A stretch of 17,983 nucleotides of DNA from DATKDU01 sp035512595 (GCA_035512595.1 DATKDU010000081.1:1-17983); one strand, 5' to 3'; counted from the first letter of the stretch, positions 1-6,381 are shown. Translations and numbers: made by a program. Notes: a model not told the origin generated them from the letters alone.

Positions 1-4
1 GGAC

Positions 5-25
5 GGAGGTCGGAGGTCAGCGGTC
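5..25. repeat. Short heptamer tandem array (left edge)
   Basis: Three consecutive 7-base units are visible: GGAGGTC, GGAGGTC and AGCGGTC. The array may continue left of the window. It lies beyond the 3' end of the minus-strand thioredoxin-like gene. A 7-base period also occurs in arrays at 5781-5847, 7367-7401 and 17164-17247, so this is probably the same class of intergenic repeat. It is too short to be certain on its own. Confidence 0.5.
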
Positions 26-107
26 GGACACGGATGAAACAGATTGGCACAGATCGGTCGCTCGCCGCCGCCGATTTCATCTGTGACGATCTGCGGCATC
101 TGTGTCC
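26..107. repeat. Long imperfect inverted repeat downstream of the first gene
   Basis: Bases 26-54 pair with 79-107. Of 29 positions, 25 pair, counting two G-T wobbles, around a 24-base loop. Each arm contains the word CAGAT or GGATG repeated at short intervals. The hairpin starts 34 bases beyond the stop codon of the minus-strand gene ending at 141. No T-run follows it on that strand, so it looks more like a dispersed palindromic repeat that could protect a 3' end than an intrinsic terminator. Confidence 0.6.
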
Positions 108-140
108 CGGTCTCCTGCACGCTGGTTTTTGGCGCAGACG

Positions 141-983
141 CTATGGCGAAAACGCGCTACTCGTCCTCTGCAACAGCTCTTTCTCATCGGGCAGTTCGTG
201 ACACCACATGGCATCGCGAATCTTGCCATCTTGAAACCAGACAATCCACCCGGCGCCGCTTTGTTTCATGCCACCCGTTCCCAAGCCGACCTCATCGAGC
301 CAGCCGCGGAACGCGTCCGGCATTGGTGAGTCGAAGCCCGAAAGGTCGATTCGCAGCCAGTGGATCTTGGGCGCACTTTCGTTCTCTATCCAGTCGTTGT
401 AAAGCGCGGCGAGCTTCGGCCGAGTCTCTTGGCAATCCATCGACCACCAGCCGTCTGTGAAGAGTACGACATTGCCGGTGGCAATCTCCCGCCGCAATTC
501 GGCAGGAGACTTCACTTCCCGAAACGGCACATGTCGCGGCGCCCAATGCTCATGCACTTCCAGGTCGGGGCGCGACTGCCTGAGCCGCTGAACGGCCGCC
601 GAGCGCAAGACCGGCGGCGTCACCGTCAATTCATGAACTGCGGGAAGTCTCGCGATCTCGGCCAGCAGCTTGTCGGGAACATCGTCCGACCAGATCGTAA
701 TGTCCTCCAGCGTGCGGAAGTAGCTGTTGCTCAGGCGACGCCTCACCGAACCAGCCTGCTCGTCGTCTTCGCCGCTCCTTGAATAACCGTTCGCCGTGCG
801 CTCGTCGGCATACCACACATACCCCTCCAGGCGCAGCACTTCCCCGATCACGTAGCGCTGACGTTCGGCCTGCCGGATTCGATTCCCTAATAGCGCGAAG
901 AAAACTGCCGCGACAATGACCAGGAGACACAGCGTCCGCATCGAGAATTGGAACCACGATCGAGGTTCGGCCGGCGCTGGCAT
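141..983 (-). CDS. Membrane-anchored protein with LRR-like segment and thioredoxin-fold-like C-terminal domain
   Basis: A 280-residue protein. The N-terminus has the motif WFQFSMRTL followed by one hydrophobic helix (about 16-33), a membrane anchor common in planctomycetes. Residues 91-143 read like a degenerate leucine-rich repeat (LEDITIW...LPAVHELTV...LRQSRPDLEVH). Residues about 157-270 resemble a thioredoxin fold: a beta-strand NVVLFTDGWW, then WSMDC (180-184) exactly where thioredoxins carry WCxxC, and later GWIVWFQDGKI like the strand after the cis-Pro. The first active-site Cys is Ser181 and only Cys184 remains, so ordinary dithiol exchange is unlikely. The upstream gene on the same strand ends seven bases before this start, so the two probably form an operon. 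The membrane anchor and domain order are clear. The thioredoxin call comes from motif reading only. Confidence 0.75.
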   Translation of the reverse strand: MPAPAEPRSWFQFSMRTLCLLVIVAAVFFALLGNRIRQAERQRYVIGEVLRLEGYVWYADERTANGYSRSGEDDEQAGSVRRRLSNSYFRTLEDITIWSDDVPDKLLAEIARLPAVHELTVTPPVLRSAAVQRLRQSRPDLEVHEHWAPRHVPFREVKSPAELRREIATGNVVLFTDGWWSMDCQETRPKLAALYNDWIENESAPKIHWLRIDLSGFDSPMPDAFRGWLDEVGLGTGGMKQSGAGWIVWFQDGKIRDAMWCHELPDEKELLQRTSSAFSP

Positions 984-990
984 TGAATCG

Positions 991-1593
991 CTATTCTCCG
1001 GATTCGTGCGCTGCGGGTGAGGCCGTAGCAGCCGGGGAAGGAGAGGTTCGCTGGCCCCGAATGTACTTGAGAAGCTCCTTCCGACGTTTCCGCATCAATT
1101 GGACTCTCGCGCCAACGTCGGAAAGATTCCGGCTCGGATGTGCGGAAAAAACTCCGAAATCAAATAGAGAATCGGTCAATTCTTTGAGCACTGTCTGAAT
1201 GGGGAGCGCGCCGATTCCGTCGCTCTCCCAGCTTGCTGCGGCATCATCAATGACTTCGAGCAAGTACGACTCGATCGCGTTGATTTCGTCCGAGCTCTGT
1301 CCGCGCGACAGCCGTTGCAACTCAATTGCCGGCGTGTCAACGAGTTGACGCCAATTGGAAAACTGGGACTGACGTAGAGATGCGACTAGCTGCATTCGTG
1401 CGCTCTCGGACATCGGTCCGAGCAGCCTGAGCAGGGCACCAAGTACGGCGACCCTGGGGAATTGCGCGTTCGCACTTCGGCACCACAAATCGACGACATG
1501 CGTGAGAAGTTCCTCTGCGGACAGATGCCGATAGAGCCACTCTCGATCGATCGTCCAGTATGGGTTGCCGTGATGTCCGAGACACTGTGCCAT
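991..1593 (-). CDS. Hypothetical helical protein
   Basis: A 200-residue protein that I do not recognise. It starts MAQCLGHHGNPYWTIDREWL, with a cluster of His, Cys and aromatic residues, and continues as predominantly charged amphipathic helix with no signal peptide or membrane segment. The C-terminus is a basic stretch (MRKRRKELLKYIRGQR) followed by a Ser/Pro/Ala tail. It is the promoter-proximal member of a minus-strand pair, because the thioredoxin-like gene starts seven bases after its stop. The long open frame and this tight spacing are the main support for its being real. No clear Shine-Dalgarno sequence precedes the ATG. The 282 bases between it and the divergent RRM gene should carry both promoters. 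Confidence 0.7.
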   Translation of the reverse strand: MAQCLGHHGNPYWTIDREWLYRHLSAEELLTHVVDLWCRSANAQFPRVAVLGALLRLLGPMSESARMQLVASLRQSQFSNWRQLVDTPAIELQRLSRGQSSDEINAIESYLLEVIDDAAASWESDGIGALPIQTVLKELTDSLFDFGVFSAHPSRNLSDVGARVQLMRKRRKELLKYIRGQRTSPSPAATASPAAHESGE

Positions 1594-1822
1594 GGCGACA
1601 ATTCAACTCGGGAACGCAATTCAAGGCATGACGCGAATCATTTCGTTCAAGTTCACTCCAATTATCGCAAAACTGCCCTATCCCTCCCCCTGACAATCCC
1701 CTATACTTACCTCCGGTCGGTTTGACGACGCAATCCGTAGCGCTAGTTCTTCTGAATCTGCCCGCGGCCTTTTGTTCATCGCCTTTCCACCTGGCGGGCC
1801 GCCAATCTGGTCCCTTTCGATT

Positions 1823-1861
1823 CGACCCGGAAAGCAAAATCGGGTCGTGCTACGGTTTTTT
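1823..1861 (+). promoter_or_regulatory. 5' leader hairpin plus T-run ahead of the RRM gene
   Basis: Bases 1823-1829 (CGACCCG) pair perfectly with 1841-1847 (CGGGTCG) around an 11-base A-rich loop. A run of six T follows at 1856-1861, and the RRM start codon is at 1876. The arrangement resembles a weak terminator or attenuator in the leader. Genes for bacterial RRM proteins are often cold-regulated through their leaders, so a regulatory role is plausible but not shown. The stem is short and eight bases separate it from the T-run. Confidence 0.35.
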
Positions 1862-1875
1862 GCGAGGATTCTAGT

Positions 1876-2193
1876 ATGGGAATGAAGCTTTATGTCGGTA
1901 ACCTGAGCTACAACGTCACGAACACGAGCCTGGAAGAGCTGTTTGCTCAGTACGGCTCGGTGCGCAGCGCCCAGGTCATTCAGGACCGCGACACGGGTCG
2001 CAGCAAGGGTTTCGGCTTCGTCGAGATGTCGGACGACAATGCCGCCCGCGAGGCGATCAAGGCGCTCCACGAGAAGGAGCACGACGGCCGCAACCTGACG
2101 GTCAACGAAGCCCGCCCGCGCGAAGAGCGCAGTGGCGGCGGCGGCTACGGTGGTGGTGGCGGCGGCAGCCGCGGCGGCTACGGCCGGCGCTAG
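1876..2193 (+). CDS. RRM-type RNA-binding protein with glycine-rich tail
   Basis: A 105-residue single-RRM protein. RNP2 is LYVGNL (residues 5-10) and RNP1 is KGFGFVEM (44-51), both with the aromatic residues that stack on RNA bases. The tail from about residue 86 is Gly/Arg/Tyr-rich, as in cyanobacterial Rbp proteins and eukaryotic glycine-rich RNA-binding proteins. Such proteins bind single-stranded RNA in the cytoplasm and are often linked to cold adaptation. GAGGA lies 5' of the ATG. A second ATG two codons later is an equally possible start. The gene is monocistronic, with a leader hairpin before it and a strong terminator after it. The family assignment is secure but its RNA targets are unknown. 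Confidence 0.95.
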   Translation: MGMKLYVGNLSYNVTNTSLEELFAQYGSVRSAQVIQDRDTGRSKGFGFVEMSDDNAAREAIKALHEKEHDGRNLTVNEARPREERSGGGGYGGGGGGSRGGYGRR

Positions 2194-2245
2194 TCCAACA
2201 CCAGGCAGCCGCAACCGGCTGCAAGTGTTTGCTGAAAAATGCGAG

Positions 2246-2282
2246 CCGGAGCGATTCTGAAAAGAGTCGCTCCGGTTTTTTT
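2246..2282 (+). terminator. Intrinsic terminator of the RRM gene
   Basis: A 13-base-pair stem (2246-2258 with 2263-2275, one G-T wobble) closes a GAAA tetraloop and is followed directly by seven T (2276-2282). It lies about 50 bases past the RRM stop. The convergent phosphatase gene ends at 2289. Read on the minus strand, the same stem is followed after six bases by five T, so it may also weakly stop phosphatase transcription. Confidence 0.92.
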
Positions 2283-2288
2283 GTTTCT

Positions 2289-3920
2289 CTAGCGCCCGCC
2301 GGCCGCCGCGACGGGCGGAATCAGTACTTCCGGCTTTTCCAGCACCAAATAATGCCCGTGGTCGGCCGTCACGATCACGGCCGTGTCTTTCCAGCGGCCC
2401 TGTTGTTCGGCCCACTGGCAGACGGCGCGGAAGGCCTCATCGCCGGAGAGGGTCGCGCCGATCGAGTTGTCCAGGTTGTTGGCGTGGTTGGCCCAATCGA
2501 CGTCGCCGGACTCGATCATCAGCCAGAAGCCGTCGGGGTCGTGGGAGAGAACTTCCAGCGCCCCTCGCGTCATATCCGCCAGCGTCGGATTCTCCGCGAT
2601 GTCCTCCGGCTTGTACGACTCGGCCGACTTCGGCCCTTCGGTGCCCGAGTTGAAGGTCGGATCGTAATTGCCGTCGGCAGTCTGAAAGGGGAGGTGCCCG
2701 CCGACTGTGCCGAAAAAGCCGAAAAGCCGCTGCTTCTTTTCGACGGCGGCGCGAACGCCTGCTGCCAATGCCTCGCTGCCGCCAGTGCCGGCGGTTCGCT
2801 GGGCGATGACGTACTTCCCGCCGCGAGCCGCGTCGATCGTTTCCTGATCGGCGGCAGTCAGATACTTGTTTCCGGCGACAAAATTGTCCCCCTGCCCTTT
2901 GTCCTCCTTGGCGTTGATGCCAAAGCCGCCCCCGAGGAGCACATCGACCCCCAGCAGCGGCTGGCTTTTGTGAGCCACCGACGGCAGACCCAGGAGGTCC
3001 CGCGTCAAATCCTGATAGTCGTCGCGGTGGACGTTGTTGGCGTAGCCGCACGCCGGCGTGGCGTGGCTAATCGGCACGCTGGATACGACGCCGATCGCGT
3101 ATCCCCGCCTCTGGAGGTGCTGGCCGATCGGCTCGACCTGCCTCCCTTCGAAATCGACGTTGATGGCGTCGTTGTAGGTCTTGATCCCGCAGGTCAGCGA
3201 CGCGGCGGCCGAGGCGGAGTCGGTGTAGGGGTGCGGCCGCTGCCGGCTCTTGCCCATCAGGTACTGGCCGTCCACGTCGCGAGCCCACGGCGTCTGGCCG
3301 CCGAGATGGAAATCGTAGCCGCCGGCCGTCGTGCCGCCGGGGTTCTTGATCGTCTGACTGTTGACGTCCACGTCAGTGCCGTCGTTGTGCGGGGCGGTGA
3401 CACAAAAGCCGAAGTCGGTTTTCACGCCGCGATAATCCTGGAAGGAGAGCCCCGTGCCGCGACCTTCGTCGTAGACCTTGCCCGACTTGTAGATCGCCGC
3501 GGCCTGCGTCGTTTGCCAGTCCATGCCGTCAAAGACGATCAGCACGATGTGCTTCTTCCCCGCGTCGGCCGCCATTCGCTGCAGCCGGTAGACGTCGGTC
3601 TGGTCGAAGTACTCGGCCTGTGGATTGAGCGACCCCTCCGGCACGCGGCCGTACAGCCGCTCGATTGCCGCCGCGTCGCGGTAGACGCTGTTCTTCCCGC
3701 GGACAGCATCGAGGCCGATGCCGAAGGTGTAAACGGGGATCAGCCGATTGCTGTGCGTGGTCCAGGTGGAGTACTTGCCCGCGTCGATGCCCCAGTGTCC
3801 CCAGCCGGCCGTTTTCGACTGCGCGGCCGCTTCCTGGAGTTCGCGGAGGTGATCGCCCGCGATCAATGGCGCAGCCAGTGTGAAGAAAAAGAGAAGCGAC
3901 AGCCCAGGCAGGCGAAACAT
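2289..3920 (-). CDS. Secreted alkaline phosphatase (PhoA superfamily)
   Basis: A 543-residue protein with an N-terminal signal peptide (MFRLPGLSLLFFFTLAAPLIAG). The two-metal phosphatase residues of the E. coli PhoA family can be followed in order: Asp131 in VFDGMD, nucleophile Ser235 in YTDSAS, Thr288 in SHATPA, then Glu470, Asp475 and His479 in IESGDVDWANHANN, then Asp520 and His521 in TADHGH. It should release phosphate from organic monoesters outside the cytoplasm. It is longer than E. coli PhoA (471) because of insertions, yet ends only about 20 residues after TADHGH. The usual C-terminal metal-ligand His (E. coli His412) is therefore absent, unless His523 stands in. The stop is followed within seven bases by the shared terminator, so a nearby frameshift does not explain this. 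It is divergent from the ArsC-like operon. Confidence 0.93.
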   Translation of the reverse strand: MFRLPGLSLLFFFTLAAPLIAGDHLRELQEAAAQSKTAGWGHWGIDAGKYSTWTTHSNRLIPVYTFGIGLDAVRGKNSVYRDAAAIERLYGRVPEGSLNPQAEYFDQTDVYRLQRMAADAGKKHIVLIVFDGMDWQTTQAAAIYKSGKVYDEGRGTGLSFQDYRGVKTDFGFCVTAPHNDGTDVDVNSQTIKNPGGTTAGGYDFHLGGQTPWARDVDGQYLMGKSRQRPHPYTDSASAAASLTCGIKTYNDAINVDFEGRQVEPIGQHLQRRGYAIGVVSSVPISHATPACGYANNVHRDDYQDLTRDLLGLPSVAHKSQPLLGVDVLLGGGFGINAKEDKGQGDNFVAGNKYLTAADQETIDAARGGKYVIAQRTAGTGGSEALAAGVRAAVEKKQRLFGFFGTVGGHLPFQTADGNYDPTFNSGTEGPKSAESYKPEDIAENPTLADMTRGALEVLSHDPDGFWLMIESGDVDWANHANNLDNSIGATLSGDEAFRAVCQWAEQQGRWKDTAVIVTADHGHYLVLEKPEVLIPPVAAAGGR

Positions 3921-3954
3921 CGGCGGGCTCTGCGTAACGGTGGGTAGAAGCGGC

Positions 3955-3967
3955 TATGCTGAGCATA
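3955..3967. promoter_or_regulatory. Perfect 13-base palindrome between divergent genes
   Basis: TATGCTGAGCATA is symmetric about one central base. It lies 35 bases upstream of the phosphatase ATG and 127 bases upstream of the ArsC-like ATG. Size and place suit an operator for the phosphatase. It does not match the Pho box direct-repeat pattern, and the factor is unknown. It could be chance. Confidence 0.3.
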
Positions 3968-4006
3968 ATCTACCACGCCCCTCGTTCCCACGGTCCGCGG
4001 CCCACA

Positions 4007-4077
4007 AGCCCGACGCGCCAGCGATGGAAACGGCCGTTTGGCTAGTAGACTCCTGTCCCTCGCTGGCGCGTCGGGCT
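4007..4077. repeat. 18-base-pair inverted repeat upstream of the ArsC-like gene
   Basis: Bases 4007-4024 (AGCCCGACGCGCCAGCGA) are perfectly complementary to 4060-4077. The 35-base interval contains a second perfect palindrome, AAACGGCCGTTT (4028-4039). The right arm ends 17 bases before the ArsC-like ATG and is followed by a purine-rich ribosome site (GAAGGAAAAGG). A transcript starting upstream would fold strongly next to the start codon. The sequence looks like a dispersed REP-type element. Whether it also regulates is unknown. Confidence 0.7.
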
Positions 4078-4094
4078 GGTGAAGGAAAAGGACA

Positions 4095-4478
4095 ATGAAA
4101 CGCATCGTCTTCCTCTGCGTCGAAAACTCCAACCGCAGCCAGATGGCCGAGGCCTTCGCCCGGATGATCGGCGGCATGGAAGCCTATAGTGCCGGCTCGC
4201 GGCCCAGCGGCCGGGTCAATCCCAAAGCCATCGCGGCCATGCAGGACCTGGGCTACGACCTGGCGGCACACCGGTCCAAGTCCCTGGCAGATCTGCCGGA
4301 TGTCGAGTTCGACGCGGTGGTGACGATGGGGTGCGGCGACGATTGTCCCACGCTCCGCGCCCGGCGGCGAATCGACTGGCAGATTCCCTGTCCCAAGGAA
4401 ATGCCGCCGGCGGAGTTTGCCAAAGTTCGCGACCTGATTGGGCAGAAAGTGCGGGAGTTGCTGGCGGAGCTTTCGTAA
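4095..4478 (+). CDS. ArsC-like / low-molecular-weight protein tyrosine phosphatase family protein
   Basis: A 127-residue protein with the family P-loop CVENSNRS (Cys8-x5-Arg14-Ser) followed by QMAEAF, as in thioredoxin-linked arsenate reductases and LMW tyrosine phosphatases. MGCGDDCP gives Cys80 and Cys84, near the place of the redox cysteines in ArsC. The segment DWQIPCPKEMP aligns with the usual 'DWxIPDP' motif, but the general-acid Asp is Cys99. Arsenate reduction or phosphatase activity is therefore possible but uncertain. The downstream membrane-protein gene starts two bases after the stop, so the two form an operon. A purine-rich ribosome site precedes the ATG. Family confidence is high; substrate confidence is low. 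Confidence 0.85.
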   Translation: MKRIVFLCVENSNRSQMAEAFARMIGGMEAYSAGSRPSGRVNPKAIAAMQDLGYDLAAHRSKSLADLPDVEFDAVVTMGCGDDCPTLRARRRIDWQIPCPKEMPPAEFAKVRDLIGQKVRELLAELS

Positions 4479-4480
4479 CG

Positions 4481-5254
4481 ATGTCCGACGCTGACGAGAT
4501 CGTCCAGGCCGAGTTGGCGGACGAGCCGCTAGAAGTGCGCCAGCCGCCATTGTCGATTAGCCACCTGCTGCTGTGGATACTCGGCAGTGCGGTGGTGCTC
4601 GGGTCCTATCGCTGGCTGGCGGAACCGGTCGGCGACGATGAAACGCGGCGGCTCCTCTATCAACTCGACCAATTGGCGCGGAGTCTGACCTATGGGGCCG
4701 GTGCGGCGGCACTCTTGATTTTTGCCCGCCGGCTGATTGCCCGCGATGCCCCGCTGCCGCGGCACCCCGGGCATTGGCTGCTCTTGATCCAGGGAATCAA
4801 TTGGCCGGCGTATTGGCTATTGCTCTTGTCGTATTTCGGACTGCGCGGGATGCCGCAGGATGCACCCCGCGACTGGGAATCGATTCGGCGGTTTGCCTTG
4901 GCGAGCATGCTGTATTATCTCTGGACGGCAGGACTCTATGCCGCGGTGCTCGCCTTCCTCCGCGACGCGAAGCGGTGGCGGATGTTTTTCGCAGTCGGAG
5001 CGGCACTGCCGCTCGTGCATGCGGTGATCTGGTGCTGCATGTTTGGCGGCTATCAGTCGCTGATCGAGCGGTCGTTCATCATGGTGCGGATCGCCGTCGC
5101 GCTGGCGATTCTGACGGTGTGCATCCTGCGCGACCGGCGAGAAGGGGTCCGCCGCGACTGGCTGCACGTCGCCGGGGTCAGCTTCTACATCCTCGGCGTC
5201 TTCACGTACCTGGCGATCTACCTGCTGCTGATCTTCCTGCCGCGAGCGAGCTAG
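4481..5254 (+). CDS. Multi-pass membrane protein, unknown function
   Basis: A 257-residue protein starting MSDADEIVQAELADEP, an acidic cytoplasmic-looking head. About seven hydrophobic helices follow, near residues 27-46, 68-86, 98-121, 135-157, 168-191, 204-222 and 229-256. I do not recognise a named family. The ATG at 4481 is chosen because it lies two bases after the ArsC-like stop, with GGAG at 4466-4469 as ribosome site. The same frame is open further upstream inside the previous gene, but those starts would overlap it heavily. Translational coupling to the ArsC-like gene is likely, which makes a functional partnership reasonable, for example a membrane target or a transporter. No transporter signature is visible. 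Confidence 0.75.
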   Translation: MSDADEIVQAELADEPLEVRQPPLSISHLLLWILGSAVVLGSYRWLAEPVGDDETRRLLYQLDQLARSLTYGAGAAALLIFARRLIARDAPLPRHPGHWLLLIQGINWPAYWLLLLSYFGLRGMPQDAPRDWESIRRFALASMLYYLWTAGLYAAVLAFLRDAKRWRMFFAVGAALPLVHAVIWCCMFGGYQSLIERSFIMVRIAVALAILTVCILRDRREGVRRDWLHVAGVSFYILGVFTYLAIYLLLIFLPRAS

Positions 5255-5260
5255 GTTTAC

Positions 5261-5539
5261 TTACACCATCACCGTCGGCCGCTTGCTCGCGCGGTGGAAG
5301 CCGAACCGCTCCAGGGATTTGTAGACTTCTTCAAGCGTCTTCTCGCCGAAGTTGGCGATCGACAGGAGCTGGTCGGGGGAGCTGTTGAGGAGGTCGCGGA
5401 CGGTGAAGATTCCCTTTTCCTCCAGGCAGTTGGTCGTGCGGACCGTCAGGCCGATCTCCGCGGTGCTCATCTCCAGCCGCTCGGCCATCAAGCGGGCTTG
5501 TTCGTCGGCGCGGCTCAGCGGGATGCGGGTCAGGCTCAT
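5261..5539 (-). CDS. Stand-alone RNA polymerase alpha C-terminal domain protein
   Basis: A 92-residue protein. Residues about 25-81 match the alpha-CTD fold: IGLTVRTTNCLEEKGIFTVRDL, then LLSIANFGEKTLEEVYKSL. Residues equivalent to those of E. coli alpha that touch UP-element DNA are kept: Arg34 (R265), Asn37 (N268), Cys38 (C269), Gly65 (G296) and Lys67 (K298), with Thr68 for S299. The assembly domain of alpha (about 230 residues) is absent, so it cannot replace RpoA in polymerase assembly. It may bind AT-rich promoter DNA or an activator as a trans-acting factor. The start MSLTRIP is chosen because GGAGGG lies four bases before it. An upstream in-frame ATG at 5593 would add 18 Pro-rich residues and has no such site. 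Family is sure, role inferred. Confidence 0.85.
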   Translation of the reverse strand: MSLTRIPLSRADEQARLMAERLEMSTAEIGLTVRTTNCLEEKGIFTVRDLLNSSPDQLLSIANFGEKTLEEVYKSLERFGFHRASKRPTVMV

Positions 5540-5543
5540 GATT

Positions 5544-5549
5544 CCCTCC
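5544..5549 (-). promoter_or_regulatory. Ribosome binding site deciding the alpha-CTD start
   Basis: GGAGGG on the minus strand lies four bases before the ATG at 5537-5539. It favours the 92-residue product over the longer open frame beginning at 5593. Confidence 0.7.
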
Positions 5550-5780
5550 GGTGGAAGCTGGGGCGGGGCAGTGCCGGGCTCCGTGCCCGGCATCGTGCGG
5601 GCAGCCCTTCCGCCGGCCAGCGGCTCGTGCGGAAGTGCGGAGGAGGAATATAACCGCGCGCGACGAATTTACGAGCAGTTGCGCGGAAATTTTTACAGAA
5701 TTTTTAGAGAGCTGCTAGCGAGTGCTGCTAGCAAAGCGGAACGCAGTCGCGCGACGCAGCCAGCTCGTGCGTCGGCAGCG

Positions 5781-5847
5781 AATGACCAATGCCTCCCACT
5801 GGTCATTGGGGCTTGGTCATTGGTCATTCTCCCAGTCCCCAGCCCCG
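5781..5847. repeat. Heptamer tandem array (TTGGTCA / CCCCAGT type)
   Basis: From 5799 the sequence divides into 7-base units: CTGGTCA, TTGGGGC, TTGGTCA, TTGGTCA, TTCTCCC, AGTCCCC, AGCCCCG. The left part has the opposite orientation, because AATGACCA (5781-5788) pairs with TGGTCATT (5800-5807). TTGGTCA and the CCCCAGT word resemble the heptamers I recall as STRR repeats in filamentous cyanobacteria. The array ends three bases from the stop of the minus-strand secreted-protein gene. Confidence 0.65.
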
Positions 5848-5850
5848 CGC

Positions 5851-6183
5851 CTAAAACACATCCAGCATGAAATGGTGTCCCCAGTGGTACCGCCGCCCCT
5901 CGGGGTAGTAGTTGTGCCACTGCTTGTTGTACACCGGCACGCGCATTTCCTGCGGGTAGCGGAAGTAAAGGTCGTTGCTGGAGCGGTAGTACTCGTTCCC
6001 CCAGAAGTTCTGCGGGTAGTAGACGTACGGATAGTGGTAGAACCGATTCCAGTCGTGCAGCCCGTACTGGGCGCCCCACACGCGGCCGTAAGCCCGCTCC
6101 TGGGCCTGGGCCTCGCCGGACGCGGCGGAACAGGCGGCAAAGACGACGGCGCAAGCTAGCGCCAGCAGCGCTCGACGGATCAT
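5851..6183 (-). CDS. Small secreted aromatic- and histidine-rich protein
   Basis: A 110-residue protein with a signal peptide (MIRRALLALACAVVFAAC) and a likely cleavage near SGEAQA. An alternative is a lipoprotein at the Cys of FAAC, but Phe is unusual at that lipobox position. The mature part is extremely rich in Tyr, Trp, Phe and His (GLHDWNRFYHYPYVYYPQNF, then VPVYNKQWHNYYPEGRRYHW). It has only about 85 residues and no catalytic motif I can name. Such composition suits a structural or envelope-associated protein. The open frame, signal peptide and composition make it convincing as a gene. I do not know a named family. Confidence 0.8.
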   Translation of the reverse strand: MIRRALLALACAVVFAACSAASGEAQAQERAYGRVWGAQYGLHDWNRFYHYPYVYYPQNFWGNEYYRSSNDLYFRYPQEMRVPVYNKQWHNYYPEGRRYHWGHHFMLDVF

Positions 6184-6381
6184 GGCATCCCCCTGGGTCC
6201 TGGGCTGTAGGACGGCTTAAGAGCCCGTCACTTCACGTTTGCCGCCGCGCAAGTACCTGCGGTGCTGCCGCGGTGGGTCTATCAAAACCATCGGCGCTGG
6301 CCCCCCCTGGCATTAAGCGAATATCCTTCAAAACCGGCACGACTGGCCCTTAGCCGGCGGCAAACTTGCCTCCGGGTCCGG

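Larger units (their letters stand above)
5540..5850. other. 311-base gap between the alpha-CTD and the secreted-protein gene
   Basis: No gene is seen here. The segment 5645-5720 is locally AT-rich, with TATATT on the minus strand near 5646-5653 as a possible -10 element for the alpha-CTD gene. I see no good -35 partner. GCTGCTAGC occurs twice close together near 5710-5731. The end nearest 5850 holds the heptamer array listed separately. Confidence 0.5.

Noticed and set aside
2283..2345. Frameshift as the cause of the short phosphatase C-terminus
   Set aside because: The transcription terminator lies within seven bases of the stop, leaving no room for a continued domain in any frame.
2229..3947. 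Long plus-strand open frame (572 codons) opposite the phosphatase
   Set aside because: It is antisense to a gene with a signal peptide and ordered metal-site motifs. Its translation is Val/Arg/Gly-rich without domains, and it begins inside the RRM terminator.
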